The position numbers and the translations under genes were made by a program. The notes under the pieces were generated by a model that ran no database searches, was not told the DNA's origin, and saw only the letters and a program-made list of their open reading frames with translations. 64,000 bases of DNA from Beroe forskalii. Taxonomy: Eukaryota > Ctenophora > Nuda > Beroida > Beroidae. Below, piece by piece: positions 12,142 to 24,128 of the stretch (position 1 is its first letter; each line of letters starts with the position of its first letter). The stretch lies in contig WFMF01000065.1 of the NCBI GenBank assembly GCA_011033025.1, positions 496,001 to 560,000 on the forward strand, read 5' to 3'.

Positions 12142-15100
12142 CCTTCCCATGTCTTCCTTTCCCCATCCCCCTGCTCTCCCTCCCCTGTCTTCCTTTCCTC
12201 ATCCCCTGCTCTCCCTCCCCTTTCTTCCTTTCCTCATCCCCCTGCTCTCCCTCCCCTTTCTTCCTTTCCTCATCCCCCTGCTTCCCATGTCCTCCATGTC
12301 TTCCTTTTCCTCATCCCCTGCTCTCCCTCCCATGCCCTTTCTCATCCCCGTTCTCCCTCCCATGTCTTCCTTTCCTCATCCCCCTGCTCTCCCTCCCATG
12401 TCTTCCTTTCCTCATCCCCCTGCTCTCCCTCCCCATTTCTTCCTTTCCTCATCCCCCTGCTCTCCCTCCCCATGTCTTCCTTTCCTCATCCCCCTGCTCT
12501 CCTTCCCCATGTCTTCCTTTCCTCATCCCCTGCTCTCCCTCCCCATGTCTTCCTTTCCTCATCCCCCTGCTCTCCCTCCCATGTCTTCCTTTCCTCTCCC
12601 TCCCCATGTCTTCCTTTCCTCATCCCCCTGCTCTCCCTTCCCTTCCTTCCTTTCCTCATCCCCCTGCTCTCCCTCCCATGTCTTCCTTTCCTCATCCCCT
12701 GCTCTCCCTCCCCATGTCTTCCTTTCCTCATCCCCTGCTCTCCCTCCTTATGTCTTCCTTTCCTCATCCCCCTGCTCTCCCTCCCCATGTCTTCCTTTCC
12801 TCATCCCCCTGCTCTCCTTCCCATGTCTTCCTTTCCTCATCCCCCTGCTCTCCCTCCCATGTCTTCCTTTCCTCATCCCCCTGCTCTCCCTCCCCTTTCC
12901 TTTCCTCATCCCCCTGCTCTCCCTCCCCATGTCTTCCTTTCCTCATCCCCTGCTCTCCCTCCCATGTCTTCCTTTCCTCATCCCCCTGCTCTCCCTCCTT
13001 ATGTCTTCCTTTCCCATGTCTTCCTTTCCTCATCCCCTGCTCTCCCTCCCATCTTCCTTTCCTCATCCCCTCCTCCCATGTCTTCCTTTCCCCATCCCCT
13101 GCCTTCCCATGTCTTCCTTTTCCTCATCCCCCTGCTCTCCCTCCCATGTCTTCCTTTCCTCATCCCCTGCTCCCTCCCATGTCTTCCTTTCCTCATCCCC
13201 CTGCTCTCCTCCCTTTCCTTTCCTCATCCCCTGTACTCCCCTCCTGCCCCTTTCCCTCATCCCCTGCTCTCCCTCCCCATGTCTTCCTTTCCTCATCCCC
13301 CTGCTCTCCCTCCCATGTCTTCCTTTCCTCATCCCCCTGCTCTCCCTCCCATGTCTTCCTTTCCTCATCCCCCTGCTCTCCCTCCCCTTGTCTTCCTTTC
13401 CTCATCCCCTGCTCTCCTCCCGCCCTTTCCTCATCCCCTGCTCTCCTCCCCATCCTTTCCTTTCCTCATCCCCTGCTCTCCTCCCATGTCTTCCTTTCCT
13501 CATTCTCCCTCCCATGTCTTCCTTTCCTCATCCCCCTGCTCTCCCTCCCATGTCTTCCTGTCCTCATCCCCCTGCTCTCCCTCCCATGTCTTCCTTTCCT
13601 CATCCCCTGCTCTCCCTCCCATGTCTTCCTTTCCTCATCCCCTGCTCTCCCTCCCATGTCTTCCTTTCCTCATCCCCCTGCTCTCCCTCCCATGTCTTCC
13701 TTTCCTCATCCCCTGCTCTCCCTTCCCATGTCCTCCTTTCCTCATCCCCTGCTTCTCCTCATCCCATGTCTTCCTTTCCTCATCCCCGCTCTCCCTCCCA
13801 TGTCTTCCTTTTCCTCCCTCCTCCCTTCCTTCCTTTCCTCATCCCCTGCTCTCCCTCCCATGTCTTCCTTTCCCATCCCCTTCCTTTCCTCTCATCCCCT
13901 GCTCTCCCTCCCATGTCTTCCTTTCCTCATCCCCCTGCTCTCCTTCCCATGTCTTCCTTTCCTCATCCCCCTGCTCTCCTTCCCATGTCTTCCTTTCCTC
14001 ATCCCCTGCTCTCCCTCCCATGTCTTCCTTTCCTCATCCCCTGCTCTCCCTCCCATGTCTTCCTTTCCTCATCCCCTGCTCTCCCTCCCATGTCTTCCTT
14101 TCCTCATCCCCTGCTCTCCCTCCCATGTCTTCCTTTCCTCATCCCCCTGCTCTCCCCTCCCATGTCTTCCTTTCCTCATCCCCTGCTCTCCCTTCCATGT
14201 CTTTCCTCATCCCCTTTCCTCATCCCCTGCTCTCCCTCCCCATGTCTTCCTTTCCTCATCCCCTGCTCTCCCTCCCATGTCTTCCTTTCCTCATCCCCTG
14301 CTCTCCCTTCCATGTCTTCCTTTCCTCATCCCCTGCTCTCCCTCCCTTCCTTTCCTCATCCCCTGCTCTCCCTCCCATGTCTTCCTTTCCTCATCCCCCT
14401 GCTCTCCCTCCCATGTCTTCCTTTCCTCATCCCCTGCTCTCCCTCCCCATGTCTTCCTTTCCTCATCCCCCTGCTCTCCCTTCCCATGTCTTCCTTTCCT
14501 CATCCCCCTGCTCTCCCTCCTCCCCATGTCTTCCTTTCCTCATCCCCTGCTCTCCCTCCCATGTCTTCCTTTCCTCATCCCCTGCTCTCCTTTCCTCCCC
14601 ATGTCTTCCTTTCCTCATCCCCTGCTTCCTTCCCTTCTTCCTTTCCTCATCCCCTGCTCTCCCTCCCATGTCTTCCTTTCCTCATCCCCCTGCTCTCCCT
14701 CCCATGTCTTCCTTTCCTCATCCCCCTGCTCTCCCTTCCCATGTCTTCCTTTCCTCATCCCCTGCTCTCCCTCCCATGTCTTCTTTCCTCATCCCCTGCT
14801 CTCCCTTTCCCTTTCATCCCCTGCTCTCCCTTCCCTCCCCTGCTCCTCATCCCTCCATCCCCTTCCCTTCCTTCCTTTCCTCATCCCCCTGCTCTCCCTC
14901 CCCTTTCTTCCTTTCCTCATCCCCCTGCTCTCCCTCCCCTTTCTTCCTTTCCTCATCCCCCTGCTCTCCCTCCCATGTCTTCCTTTCCTCATCCCCTGCT
15001 CTCCCTCCCATGTCTTCCTTTCCTCATCCCCTGCTCTCCCTCCCATGTCTTCCTTTCCTCATCCCCCTGCTCTCCCTCCCCTTCCTTCCTTTCCTCATCC

Positions 15101-15289
15101 CCTGCTCTCCCTCCCATGTCTTCCTTTCCTCATCCCCTGCTCTCCCTCCCCTTCCTTCCTTTCCTCATCCCCCTGCTCTCCCTCCCATGTCTTCCTTTCC
15201 TCATCCCCTGCTCTCCCTCCCATGTCTTCCTTTCCTCATCCCCCTGCTCTCCCTCCCCTTTCTTCCTTTCCTCACCCCCCTGCTCTCCC
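12142..15289 (+). repeat. 3.1-kb polypyrimidine minisatellite, about 88 units of 35-36 bp
   Basis: The unit is built of four blocks, CTCATCCCC(C), TGCTCTCCCT, CC(C)ATGTCTTCC and TTTC, repeated with small C-tract length changes and a CCTTTCTTCC variant. The plus strand is almost entirely C and T. Because the unit contains no stop codon in any plus-strand frame, three mutually overlapping open frames of 902-1082 codons run through it, and the minus strand gives many short GR/EE/K-rich frames. These are artefacts: unit length wanders between 35 and 37, so no single frame is kept, and the predicted product is just SFPHPPALPP or CLPFLIPLLS repeats. Strand asymmetry this strong favours triplex (H-DNA) and slipped structures. 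Confidence 0.95.
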
Positions 15290-15292
15290 TTC

Positions 15293-16636
15293 GTACGTGT
15301 CTTCCCACGTATAACGCGTACGTTGGTGACCGTGCTAACGTTTCTGCGCTGTCCTACGACTTCCTTGCACATTCTGATAAGAATGCAGTGATGGAAAGTT
15401 GCCAAGATGTGGAACTTGTTAACCATCTCCCCTCCCCCGAATGGAGAGGGAAAGAGGGAAAGGTTGATGATTCATTACATATTCATTATCATAACTTCAT
15501 AATTTATGTGTCCACACGTGTACTGCTTCGTATAACGACTTCTCGTTCTCGTTGTCGTTGTTGTTGTGTATTTACTGGCTCTCTAATTCTGTTTTTCTAC
15601 ACACGTCAAACAGTGAACCCTGTTTCGTTGTTATATATTGTACTTTGGTCTTTTATATTGGCTGGTATTTTTCCCTCTGGCCTCTCTGCTTCTAGATGGC
15701 TCCCTCTAGTTGGAATTTAATGTGCAGAGCATTGTAATGTATTGATAATAGGGAGACATATTTTGTAAACATATTTCTGTCATTATTTCTTTGAATCCCG
15801 TGCTTACAATAGTTGTGTAGTGTGCAGTGTAACCATATAGCCTAATGAAGTAATGACGGGTCATTAACATCGCACACTTCTAAAGCCAGCTGTGAATCTA
15901 TGCCGCTGGTTTGGCCACTGCCTGTATTATTCTCGCTCATCCGTGTGCTGTACTCCTTACTGCGTGCCTACTTTCCTAAGCAGCTCCATGAGTCTATGGA
16001 TGGAAACGTTCCTTGTATACACTAGATTTAGTACGACTCATCCATACATCATGATAGGTGGTGTAAATTCAAGAGTCTGATAGGAATTTAACTATTAAAT
16101 GATTATTAAATACGCTGTGTGATCCTACCGTGAAGTACGATCTTCCTACCGTTTCAAGTACGGCGGAATCGGTAATCTGCGGTGCGTGGCTGTGCATCCC
16201 AATTACACCCGCTAATGTGTTCTAGGTCGAATGTTACTACATGCAATTAGAGAAATTCCGTTGATTTACAAATTCTCTCTCGCGTTGGAAAGGAAAATAA
16301 AAGTTAGAGGTCACATTTACCTGTCGGAATACCCGAGAATCGAATATAATATATTTATTTTACTGTACTCGATAGTATTTATAGGATTTCTCTTTTCTCT
16401 CCTCTCGTTACTCGCATTAATATTCGTTACATTATTTTACTTTTGCATCATCTGGGAGACTCAGTAAGTCAGACCACGTACTCCTTTTATTACCATACTT
16501 GTAGAATATTCCATCCCATTTTTCATTCCAAAGTTCCTAAGTCTTATCCTGTATGTTCTGGTTGAGATTTGAAAGCTGAAATAAGATTTACACTCGGCAC
16601 GCGGATGACATCCTTTATCCACAAAAGCATCAAATA
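15293..16636. other. Spacer between minisatellite and foldback element
   Basis: Short frames only (62 and 78 codons), with no recognised family. The open frame leaving the minisatellite ends at 15720 without gaining any domain. Confidence 0.5.
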
Positions 16637-17826
16637 CTTTCCTCTAATCGTGACATGACGCGTCACGCGTCACGTCATGCGTCCCCTGTTCTAACTAATC
16701 GTGACGTGACGCGTCACGTCACGCGTCATGTCATGATTAGTTAGAACAGGGGACGCGTCCCCTGTTCGGAAGAAAATCCTAACTAATCGTGACGTGACGC
16801 GTCACGTCACGATCTCGCGCGCGCATTTCTTCCAGATTTTGACTCAGGATATCAATGAGCAGAGCGGGATCTAGTGTCAAATGAAGAAACAAGAAGTCAA
16901 TTCAAATTCATATGATTTCTGACAAGTCACAAGACAAGAGGTCTTCAACAACTCAAGGTGAAGGCTTCAACTTACACTTGCTTTATTTGCCCGAAAATAG
17001 TGCAATAACGCATCAAGCATCAACTTCATATAATCAAGCTATCGATTGTCAGCAAAATTGTGCGAAAAATCTAAGTTGCGAAGGCAGAACCGGAAACTAC
17101 ACAGAACACAGAGCAAGGACAAGCAACAAATCAGAAAACAACACAAAAGAAATGGAGTCTGGTGATGAGGTAGGCGTTGATCCCTGCAGATCCCTGCAGT
17201 AGACTAACCAGTGATCAGGTAACCTAGGTATCATGCAATAATGCAAGGGCGGTTGATATGAGACATAGGTCACCTGATCAGCCTACAGCATGGGGTCAAC
17301 GCCTACCTCATCAGCAAACACCATTTCTCTTTTGTTGCTATCTGATATGTTGCTTGTCCTTGCTCTGTGTAGTGTGTTGCGGCTGTGCCATCGCATTATT
17401 GATTGTTCGTTCAATTTTGTTGACAACCGATACGATAGCTTGATTATATGAAGTTGATGCGTTTTTGCAGTACTTTTGGGCAAATTAAACAGGTCTCAGT
17501 TGAACCTTTCACTTTCACCTTGAGTTTTTAAAGACCTCTTGTCTTGTAACTTGTCAGAAATCATACTTCTTGTTTCTTTATTTGACACTAGATCTCGCTC
17601 TGCTCATTGATATCCTGAGTCAAAATCTGGAAGAAATGCGCGCGCGAGATCGTGACGTGACGCGTCACGTCACGATTAGTTAGGATTTTCTGCCGAACAG
17701 GGGACGCGTCCCCTGTTCTAACTAATCGTGACATGACGCGTGACGTGACGCGTCACGTCACGATTAGTTAGAACAGGGGACGCATGACGGGACGCGTGAC
17801 GTGACGCGTCATGTCACGATTAGTTG
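16637..17826. mobile_element. Foldback transposon of about 1.2 kb with long diverged arms
   Basis: The left arm (about 16637-17190) and right arm (about 17290-17826) are reverse complements across most of their length. The outer ends carry AATCGTGACATGACGCGTCA on both sides. Further in, the matches include AACAGGGGACGCGTCCCC, CTCGCGCGCGCATTTCTTCC, GATATCAATGAGCAGAGC and, nearest the centre, GATGAGGTAGGCGTTGA. About 100 bases form the loop. Within each arm, smaller palindromes of GTGACGCGTCAC type are repeated. There is no transposase; the 96-codon frame at 16912-17202 is part of an arm. This architecture matches foldback-type nonautonomous DNA elements. The arms have diverged by point changes and small indels, so insertion is not very recent. 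Confidence 0.85.
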
Positions 17827-18422
17827 GACTCTAAACTTCTTAGCTCTAAAGTTTAAAGCTCGTATGGTTTTATCATCACGCTACTCAGTTCCTCATCATG
17901 AAGTCAGAATAAATTACTGAAAATTCTAACCTTTGTCGCTTGTCTTGGATGGTTTTCATTTTGTAGTATACACGAGTACACACTTAACATTCCCCGTTAA
18001 AACCCAGAGTAGTCGTCATTGCTGAGCCTAATACCATGTTCTATTAACGTGATCTCCCGATCGATTTAGGTTAAAAAGAGTGGATTAAACGGCACACGCC
18101 GCTCCAAAGGATAGGCAGTCCGCCACCTTCAATTGCTAACTTTACACAATGATGATGTCGTCATTCAGATAACCTAATGCTCCTGCGTCTAATATTACAA
18201 CTACTCTTAAAGATTTAAGTAGTGTCATAGCTCGTGTATGAGCATTGAGCGTGTGTGCCGGCCAAATGGTTTATTAATTCTTTAATTCTTTAATAGGCCG
18301 TTATTAAGTTTTATTAGACGGGGTCCCCCTGTTCATATTTCATTATTTACTTAGAAATAAATTGTTATTTATTTTCATTGTAATGAACTATTATTTGATA
18401 ATCAATCTGTCTGCTGCTTTAC
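17827..18422. other. Spacer, nothing seen
   Basis: AT-rich DNA between two transposons, with no open frame of note and no repeat recognised. Confidence 0.5.
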
Positions 18423-18426
18423 TTAA

Positions 18427-19035
18427 AGGACGAGTAAAGCGAAGAAATTTTGTTCAAATATTGTTCTGAGACGTTGTACACAGATTCTAGGGCAATTCTC
18501 TAATCTAATCGTTAAAAAACGAAGATTCTACCACACCTACAAGACGAGATATTCCCTTCCATATATTTATCATACATAACATGCAGTTGATGTCGGAATT
18601 TGGTCCCCTTCCTATCCACGCGACCTTGCATGTTATGTATTTTGCATGTTATTAATCTTGCGTTTTGGTATAATTATCCATCCCATAGGAGTGGTTAAAC
18701 ACTGTTTTGCTTCGTCTAGTGGAATTCTCAATTCTATGAGTCAATAATAAAATCGAACAAATCCATCTAATTTGTAATCGAGGCGTGAAAAAATCAATCA
18801 AAACCGTCAAAAACAGTGGAATATATACTGTGTTTACATAGTGAACTCAGAGTGTAATTTGATACTGGGGACCATAATGCATCATATTTTGCGCCAAGAA
18901 TTGCTCTTTGATTTAGCTATAGCGTGCGGTAGGAAGTGAATAGAAACATCGGACTTTGACTAAAGTGCTTTTAATTATGATACCTATCATAATATGAAAT
19001 ATTTTGTATACCTTAAATTTCGCTTTACTCGTCCT
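18427..19035. mobile_element. TTAA-flanked nonautonomous DNA element (609 bp)
   Basis: AGGACGAGTAAAGCGAA begins at 18427, and its exact reverse complement ends at 19035. TTAA lies immediately outside both ends (18423-18426 and 19036-19039). A TTAA target duplication is the hallmark of piggyBac-type transposition. The terminal bases do not match the usual CCC start of piggyBac, so the superfamily is inferred from the target site only. The interior is AT-rich and noncoding. Confidence 0.75.
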
Positions 19036-19039
19036 TTAA

Positions 19040-21206
19040 TAATTATCTATATTGTTCACTATATTAATTCCTGGATCTAAGATACGTCATAATGTCGCAA
19101 TTGCCTCAGAAACCTTGGCCTGAAATAGCCTTTTTTCCTAAGTTTCAACCAGTCGAGACATTTCTTGCGCCATTTTGTATTTTTGATTGGTGGGTATTTA
19201 TTTGAATGGCTTAGCATCAATTCCCGCTTAAATTTCAGCCAGAATGGTCCTAGAAATTTATGGCTTTGAATAGCCTGAATAAGCATTGGCTCCCCCTAAT
19301 TAATTCTTCGCTTGCGGTAAAGAGGGCTAGCTTTCCTCGGAATTGTTAGAAGCTGAGCCACGTGTAATACCTTTGTTGAGAACACAATGCAGGATGCTTA
19401 TTGTTATTTTGAGCAATATTTCATAGAATTTTACCTTATAGAAATTGAGGCTGCACTATCAGGCAACGTTTTTGAAGGCAAACACTGAAATAGCATCGTC
19501 ATTATATTTATCTTATGAAGAATTATATTGTACGGAGCCTAGTATGTGTTAAATCAGTAAATATATGACTCTCACTCAAGTCTTTATGTAAAGCACACTG
19601 TTTACAAAGGTCCTTACTCCTTGTTCAAAGTTCATAGCCCAGTGTGCTATGCGACGTTAAAGTGTGAGGTTATGCGATAATGCCAGCTGTCATACGTTCA
19701 ATTAGCATTAAAGGTTTGTAGAATTATATTGTAAGTATTGTGCTCCCCTTCCTTCAATGCAAACTATTGTTGTTATTGTCTAGTTATTACTGCTCATATT
19801 GTGCAACTTTATTTTTCTGCCTTTCTGCGGTTACTGTCATTATGCGGTTAATATTCAATATTTATATTTTGAACGCGAGAATTTACGTTTATTTTGACTT
19901 GATGTTATTATGCCAAAGCTGTTGAATTAGAAAAAAGTGGCTTTTGTTCAATGTGGTCGCACCCAGTAGATGGATATCAAGATTTATCCCAAAAGCCTCT
20001 TGACTCTTAATAAATTTAACCCGACCGAAATAAATGATAGCGACGATCTAGGTCAATTCCTTGCCATCGTACTATTTCGTAGTCGATCATAGGATAATAG
20101 GATTACCTCCCTTATTTAAAATCTCAAATTACTTTGAGATTTCTGACTTCTGCAGAACCACTTTTAGTGAGAATGAGCTCTTGCTTTTTGTAAATTTCTT
20201 TGAAAGTTGTAAAAATTGATGTTCATTAATGGAAATATATGAGAGTGACAACGTGATGCATGCAGCAGTTTTCTAGATTTCTTTGCAATAATATACCGAA
20301 CCGAGGGCTCCCCTCACTTGTTCTCGAAAAGTGTCACGTTAGAACTCTGCTGTGTGTGAGCCGTGAGTCGGATGATTGCACTGGACCATGTGTTCCGTCA
20401 AACAGGAAGAATAATTCTAATGGGTCGCGGGTGCAGATGCCACGCGTTAATCTGATACGTAACGCGTGAGCCCCTTCAGGCTGTCCGTGCCTTTATCTAG
20501 AACATGTTTCACTTTGAACATTATATACACGTGTCTTTCGTTTCGGCGTGCTACGGTTCTATGACATTCTGATAACTTGATACTTTGATAAATAGTCATG
20601 TATTTGATAAATCTCGCTAATAGAAATTTTAAAGAACCCGTTATTTATACGTGGTATTGTGTCCAGTCCCATTTACCATGATTTGTTGCATTATGCCTTG
20701 ACTCACAGGAACTCTCCCCTGTCACAGCGAAATTAAATGAAGTCTAAAGGCTCATTTAAAGCTTGATGCTTATTAAAAGGCTTCTAAACGCTTGAAGTTG
20801 AGATATTTAGTTATTTAATAACAGCTCGTCAGATTGATATGTTTTTAGATAAATATTAAGTAATTTGATGCGAGGAAGCGAAATGTCGATTAGTTTCGGC
20901 TTTGAGTTGTTGCCTCTATTTGCCTGTATTTGTATCTTTAAAGACCATTTAGACAAGATTACGATAATATGGCAGTAATAATATCGCAGTACTTGATTGT
21001 CAGCAATTGCAACCAGCTATTTGAGTTGCTGAGTCCTGATCCCCCCTCCCCTTTATATTTTATTTCTGATGGTTAGAAAACTTCTATTGACCTCTGTGAC
21101 TTCTGACAGGTCCCCTGTAATTTTCCCCTCGGCCAAGTCACATTAACCTAATTAACCCAAACCTCACATCAACTTAATTAACCCACGCCTCACTCTAGGA
21201 TGTGCC
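19040..21206. other. Spacer and presumed upstream region of GPCR gene 1
   Basis: No frame above 70 codons and no recognised repeat. The presumed 5'UTR and promoter of the receptor at 21207 must lie in or before this stretch, but no TATA or Inr signal is convincing. Confidence 0.45.
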
Positions 21207-21348
21207 ATGGAAGAAGAACCCGTTCTCCCACATCACCAACTCATCCTGTCTCTGGAGTCCAAGGTGTTCATCGGACTGTACAACGCCCTGGTCATCATCA
21301 TCGGATGTTTTGGTAACCTCATCGTCCTCTACTGCTCAGTCAAACATG
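21207..21348 (+). CDS. Class A GPCR 1, exon 1 (N-terminus and TM1)
   Basis: The start is chosen at GCCATGG (21207), a strong Kozak context, and there is no better ATG downstream in frame before TM1. It encodes a short extracellular tail of about 16 residues and then TM1 with the conserved GN motif (GCFGNLIVLY, residues about 33-42). The exon ends after CAT G at 21348 on a GTGAGA donor, phase 1. This joins in frame to the acceptor TTGCAG at 23148. The open frame runs on into the intron to 21413, but the residues after KHG are not receptor-like. Confidence 0.8.
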
Positions 21349-22177
21349 GTGAGATATTGTACTCAACAGTTACTATTCAAGTGTTTTTTAATGTTACGAG
21401 GTCAGAGGTGTAGGCGTCTCTTCATTCTACTCAAAATAGGCATTTACGACTTTACGACATATTAAAGTTCTTTCATATTTTAATTTGACAGTTTTTGCAG
21501 CTCACGAATGCCCTATATTTCTGATTGTACATTTATATCTCTCTAAAAACATGAGGAAGCGGAGTAAAGTGCATTATCTTTTTAGTGAGGAATGGAGATA
21601 GGTGGTCACTGGTCGCTTATCACTTGCTGACCTCAACCAGCAGTTCGAACACGGTGCAGCATGACCGGCATCGAGTCACTACAATGGAATATACAAGTCA
21701 TTGTTCTGAATTATATTTCAAAGTAATTCATTACTTTGTGATGAACCGGCATGAACCGCTGCATAAAATGTCATATTATTCGATGCATATATTGAATAAT
21801 TTTACTCTTAAATTAAAATTCATACTTGTGTGTCTATAAGTATAACCCGACTTGAAGGGGTGACCTTGTGTTGCCAACGTCATTCTTGTAATGAAGTGAT
21901 AATCGGACGTTCTGATTTCTCAAGAAATCGGTACCTCCCACCATAGAAAATGTGAATTAGTTTAAAACGGCAACATGGGACTTTAATGGAAGCGTAGTTT
22001 TGTCACTGTTTCTCTGGTTGGAAATTGCAATTATCGACATGCTATTTTAATTATCATGACGGGCCTTATTCTAAATTATCGTTTGATGGCGATTCTATTG
22101 AATCCCGTTGGTCGATGAATCCTGTCTATTCAGTTGCAGCTTTGCAGAAATTTCTATGCGTATTTTAATACTCTGAA

Positions 22178-22800
22178 TAATAAGCGGTTACATGTCGAAG
22201 TGGTGACCGTATACCGCAACTTACATGGTCGAGGCGACAGCCGAGAATGTATCGTAGGTATACGGTCAGCTGAATCATTGACTATTCTACGGCCAAACAA
22301 CAGTATTTCTTCTCACTCGGGTCTGACGACCCTCGAATGTCTTAAGTAGATTTTTGAGTGCTCCTTTATAAAATCAAATTTCATTTTTAGCTTTTTGCAC
22401 TGTTATTCAGTGGAGACCGTATAACCAAACACGGTCACTAAAACAAGCTTGGGAGGGGTATAATAAGCGGTTACATGTCGAAGTGGTGACCGTATACCGC
22501 AACCCCATGGTCGAGGCGACAGCCGAGAGACTGTATGGATAATGGACGAGGCGTGCCGAGTTCATTATCGTATACGGTCACAGCTGAGATCATGACTGAA
22601 ATAGCTGGGACCTGCTATTTTCTGACCAAACAACAGTATTTCTTCCTACTCGGGTCTGACGACCCTCGTCCAGATTCAACGCTTAAGTAGGTTGCTCCTT
22701 TATAAAATCAAATTTCCTTTTAAGCTTTTTTGCACTGAAAATCAGTGGAGACCGTATAACCAAACTTACACGGTCGCTAAAACAAGCTTGGGAGGGGTAT
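22178..22800 (+). repeat. Two tandem copies of a dispersed noncoding repeat in the GPCR intron
   Basis: Copy 1 (22178-22460) and copy 2 (22461-22800) both begin TAATAAGCGGTTACATGTCG and end with AAGCTTGGGAGGGGTATAAT. Shared interior blocks are GTGACCGTATACCGCAAC, GGTCGAGGCGACAGCCGAG and CTCGGGTCTGACGACCC. Copy 2 has an extra block of about 60 bases. Relatives of this family lie at about 36640-36800 (minus strand) and 45440-45810 (plus strand). No open frame or TIR was recognised. Confidence 0.85.
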
Positions 22801-23148
22801 AATACGTTTTAAATCTCTGCGGCACTGATAAATCAACTCGGTTGCCCAATTGGATCAAATAAGTTCACTTGCCAGCCCTCGCAACAGGAGTTTAGTTCTC
22901 ATCAAAATAATGATTTGTATCATTTATAAGCCTTACAAAGTATAAAAGTATGGAGCATTTCACAGCGGTGTCACAAAATAAACTAATAAAGAAGTAAAGC
23001 CTTACTAGTACAATAAACTTTCATTTTACCTTTTGAATAAAATGAAAGTTACGAAATGTCAGCCCTAATTTCTAATAACAATATAGTCACCGAATAAGAT
23101 CAGCTGAGCTGATTATTTATATTGGAATTAACCTAACATCCCTTGCAG

Positions 23149-24128
23149 GTGCTATCTCAATGGACGAGACCACGCTGGCATTCATAGAGAACCTTGCCCT
23201 TGCCGACATCCTGATCTCAGTCCTCTTTTACCTGCCGATGTTCTTCACCCTCTGCTTCGGAAAGTGGGTCTTCGGCAGGGAGCTCTGCTGGTTCGTGGGC
23301 TTCTTCAGCTCGCACGTGCCCTTCCTAGCTGAGATCCTGGTGATCATGGCCATCTCCTGCTACCGAGTGTGGGTCCTCAAGAAGCCCCCGGAGCGCAGGA
23401 AGATCTTCAGCGTCACCCACGTGAAGATCCTCCTCTCCATGATCTGGATCGTGGTGACTGTCCCCGTGGTGTATTGGATCTGCGCGGGGGCCTACGCGCA
23501 CTACGCGCCCCCCATCCTCAGCTGCTGGTCCTCCAACCATGTGGTCAACGACCCCACCTACACCTCCACCACCGTCTTCACCATCATCTTCGTGGCGGTG
23601 CCCATGGTCATTCTCTTCCTGACGAGCGTGAAGATCATGTACACGATATGTGTCCACACCCTTTCCTCAGGGGCCTCCTTCATGCCCCACATCAGGTCCA
23701 TCACCACGGTCAACTTCATCTGCTGGGCCTTCCTCTTCTCCTACGTGCCCATCTTCATCACCATCGTGCTCAAAACCTCGGGGGTCTCCATCCCCATCTG
23801 GTTCGGACTCTTCCAGGTGTACGCCAAGTCTATCCACGTGGTGGTGAACCCTTTCATATACGTCATCACGAACCTGCGCTTCCGGCACTTCGTGATCTCG
23901 TGGCTGCGGAGGAAGCTGGGTAAGCTGGACGAGGAGGAGGGGGAGGAGGTGGTCGAGGAGGTGGAGGGGGGACCTAACAAACTCGAGAACGTGAGACTCT
24001 TCGACCCCAACCAGCTGTCTCCCCCCAACAGCTCGACGTCAGGGGGAGGGCCCCACTACCAGCTGCCCTCCCCTGTGATGGGGAACGGACATATCCGAGC
24101 TAACGGTCACTCCTGTACTGCTGTATGA
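23149..24128 (+). CDS. Class A GPCR 1, exon 2 (TM2 to C-terminus)
   Basis: Spliced to exon 1, this gives a 373-residue, seven-helix receptor of the rhodopsin (class A) family. TM2 has NLALAD with Asp67 (the conserved 2.50 Asp). Cys94 at the top of TM3 and Cys173 in loop 2 can form the usual disulfide. The DRY box is replaced by CYR (118-120). TM6 has SYVP (245-248) where CWxP is normal. TM7 ends NPFIY (281-285), an intact NPxxY. An Ala-Lys-Ser precedes NPFIY with Lys274 seven residues before the Asn, one off from the retinal-binding Lys of opsins (six), so I do not call it an opsin. The tail is acidic (Glu-rich, about 309-324), then Pro/Ser/Gly-rich, and ends Thr-Ala-Val, a class I PDZ ligand. 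The exon is GC-rich against AT-rich surroundings. Ligand unknown; probably a plasma-membrane sensor coupled to G proteins. Confidence 0.9.

Noticed and set aside
12149..15720. Three overlapping open frames of 902-1082 codons on the plus strand
   Set aside because: All derive from a stop-free 35-36-bp tandem repeat. The frames encode only shifted versions of the same repeat and no domain.
23829..23865. GPCR 1 as an opsin
   Set aside because: The Lys in TM7 is seven, not six, residues before the NPxxY Asn, and the other opsin features are weak.
23325..24028. His/Asp/Gly-rich frames on both strands (110, 184, 95 codons)
   Set aside because: Shadows of the GC-rich GPCR 1 exon in other frames.
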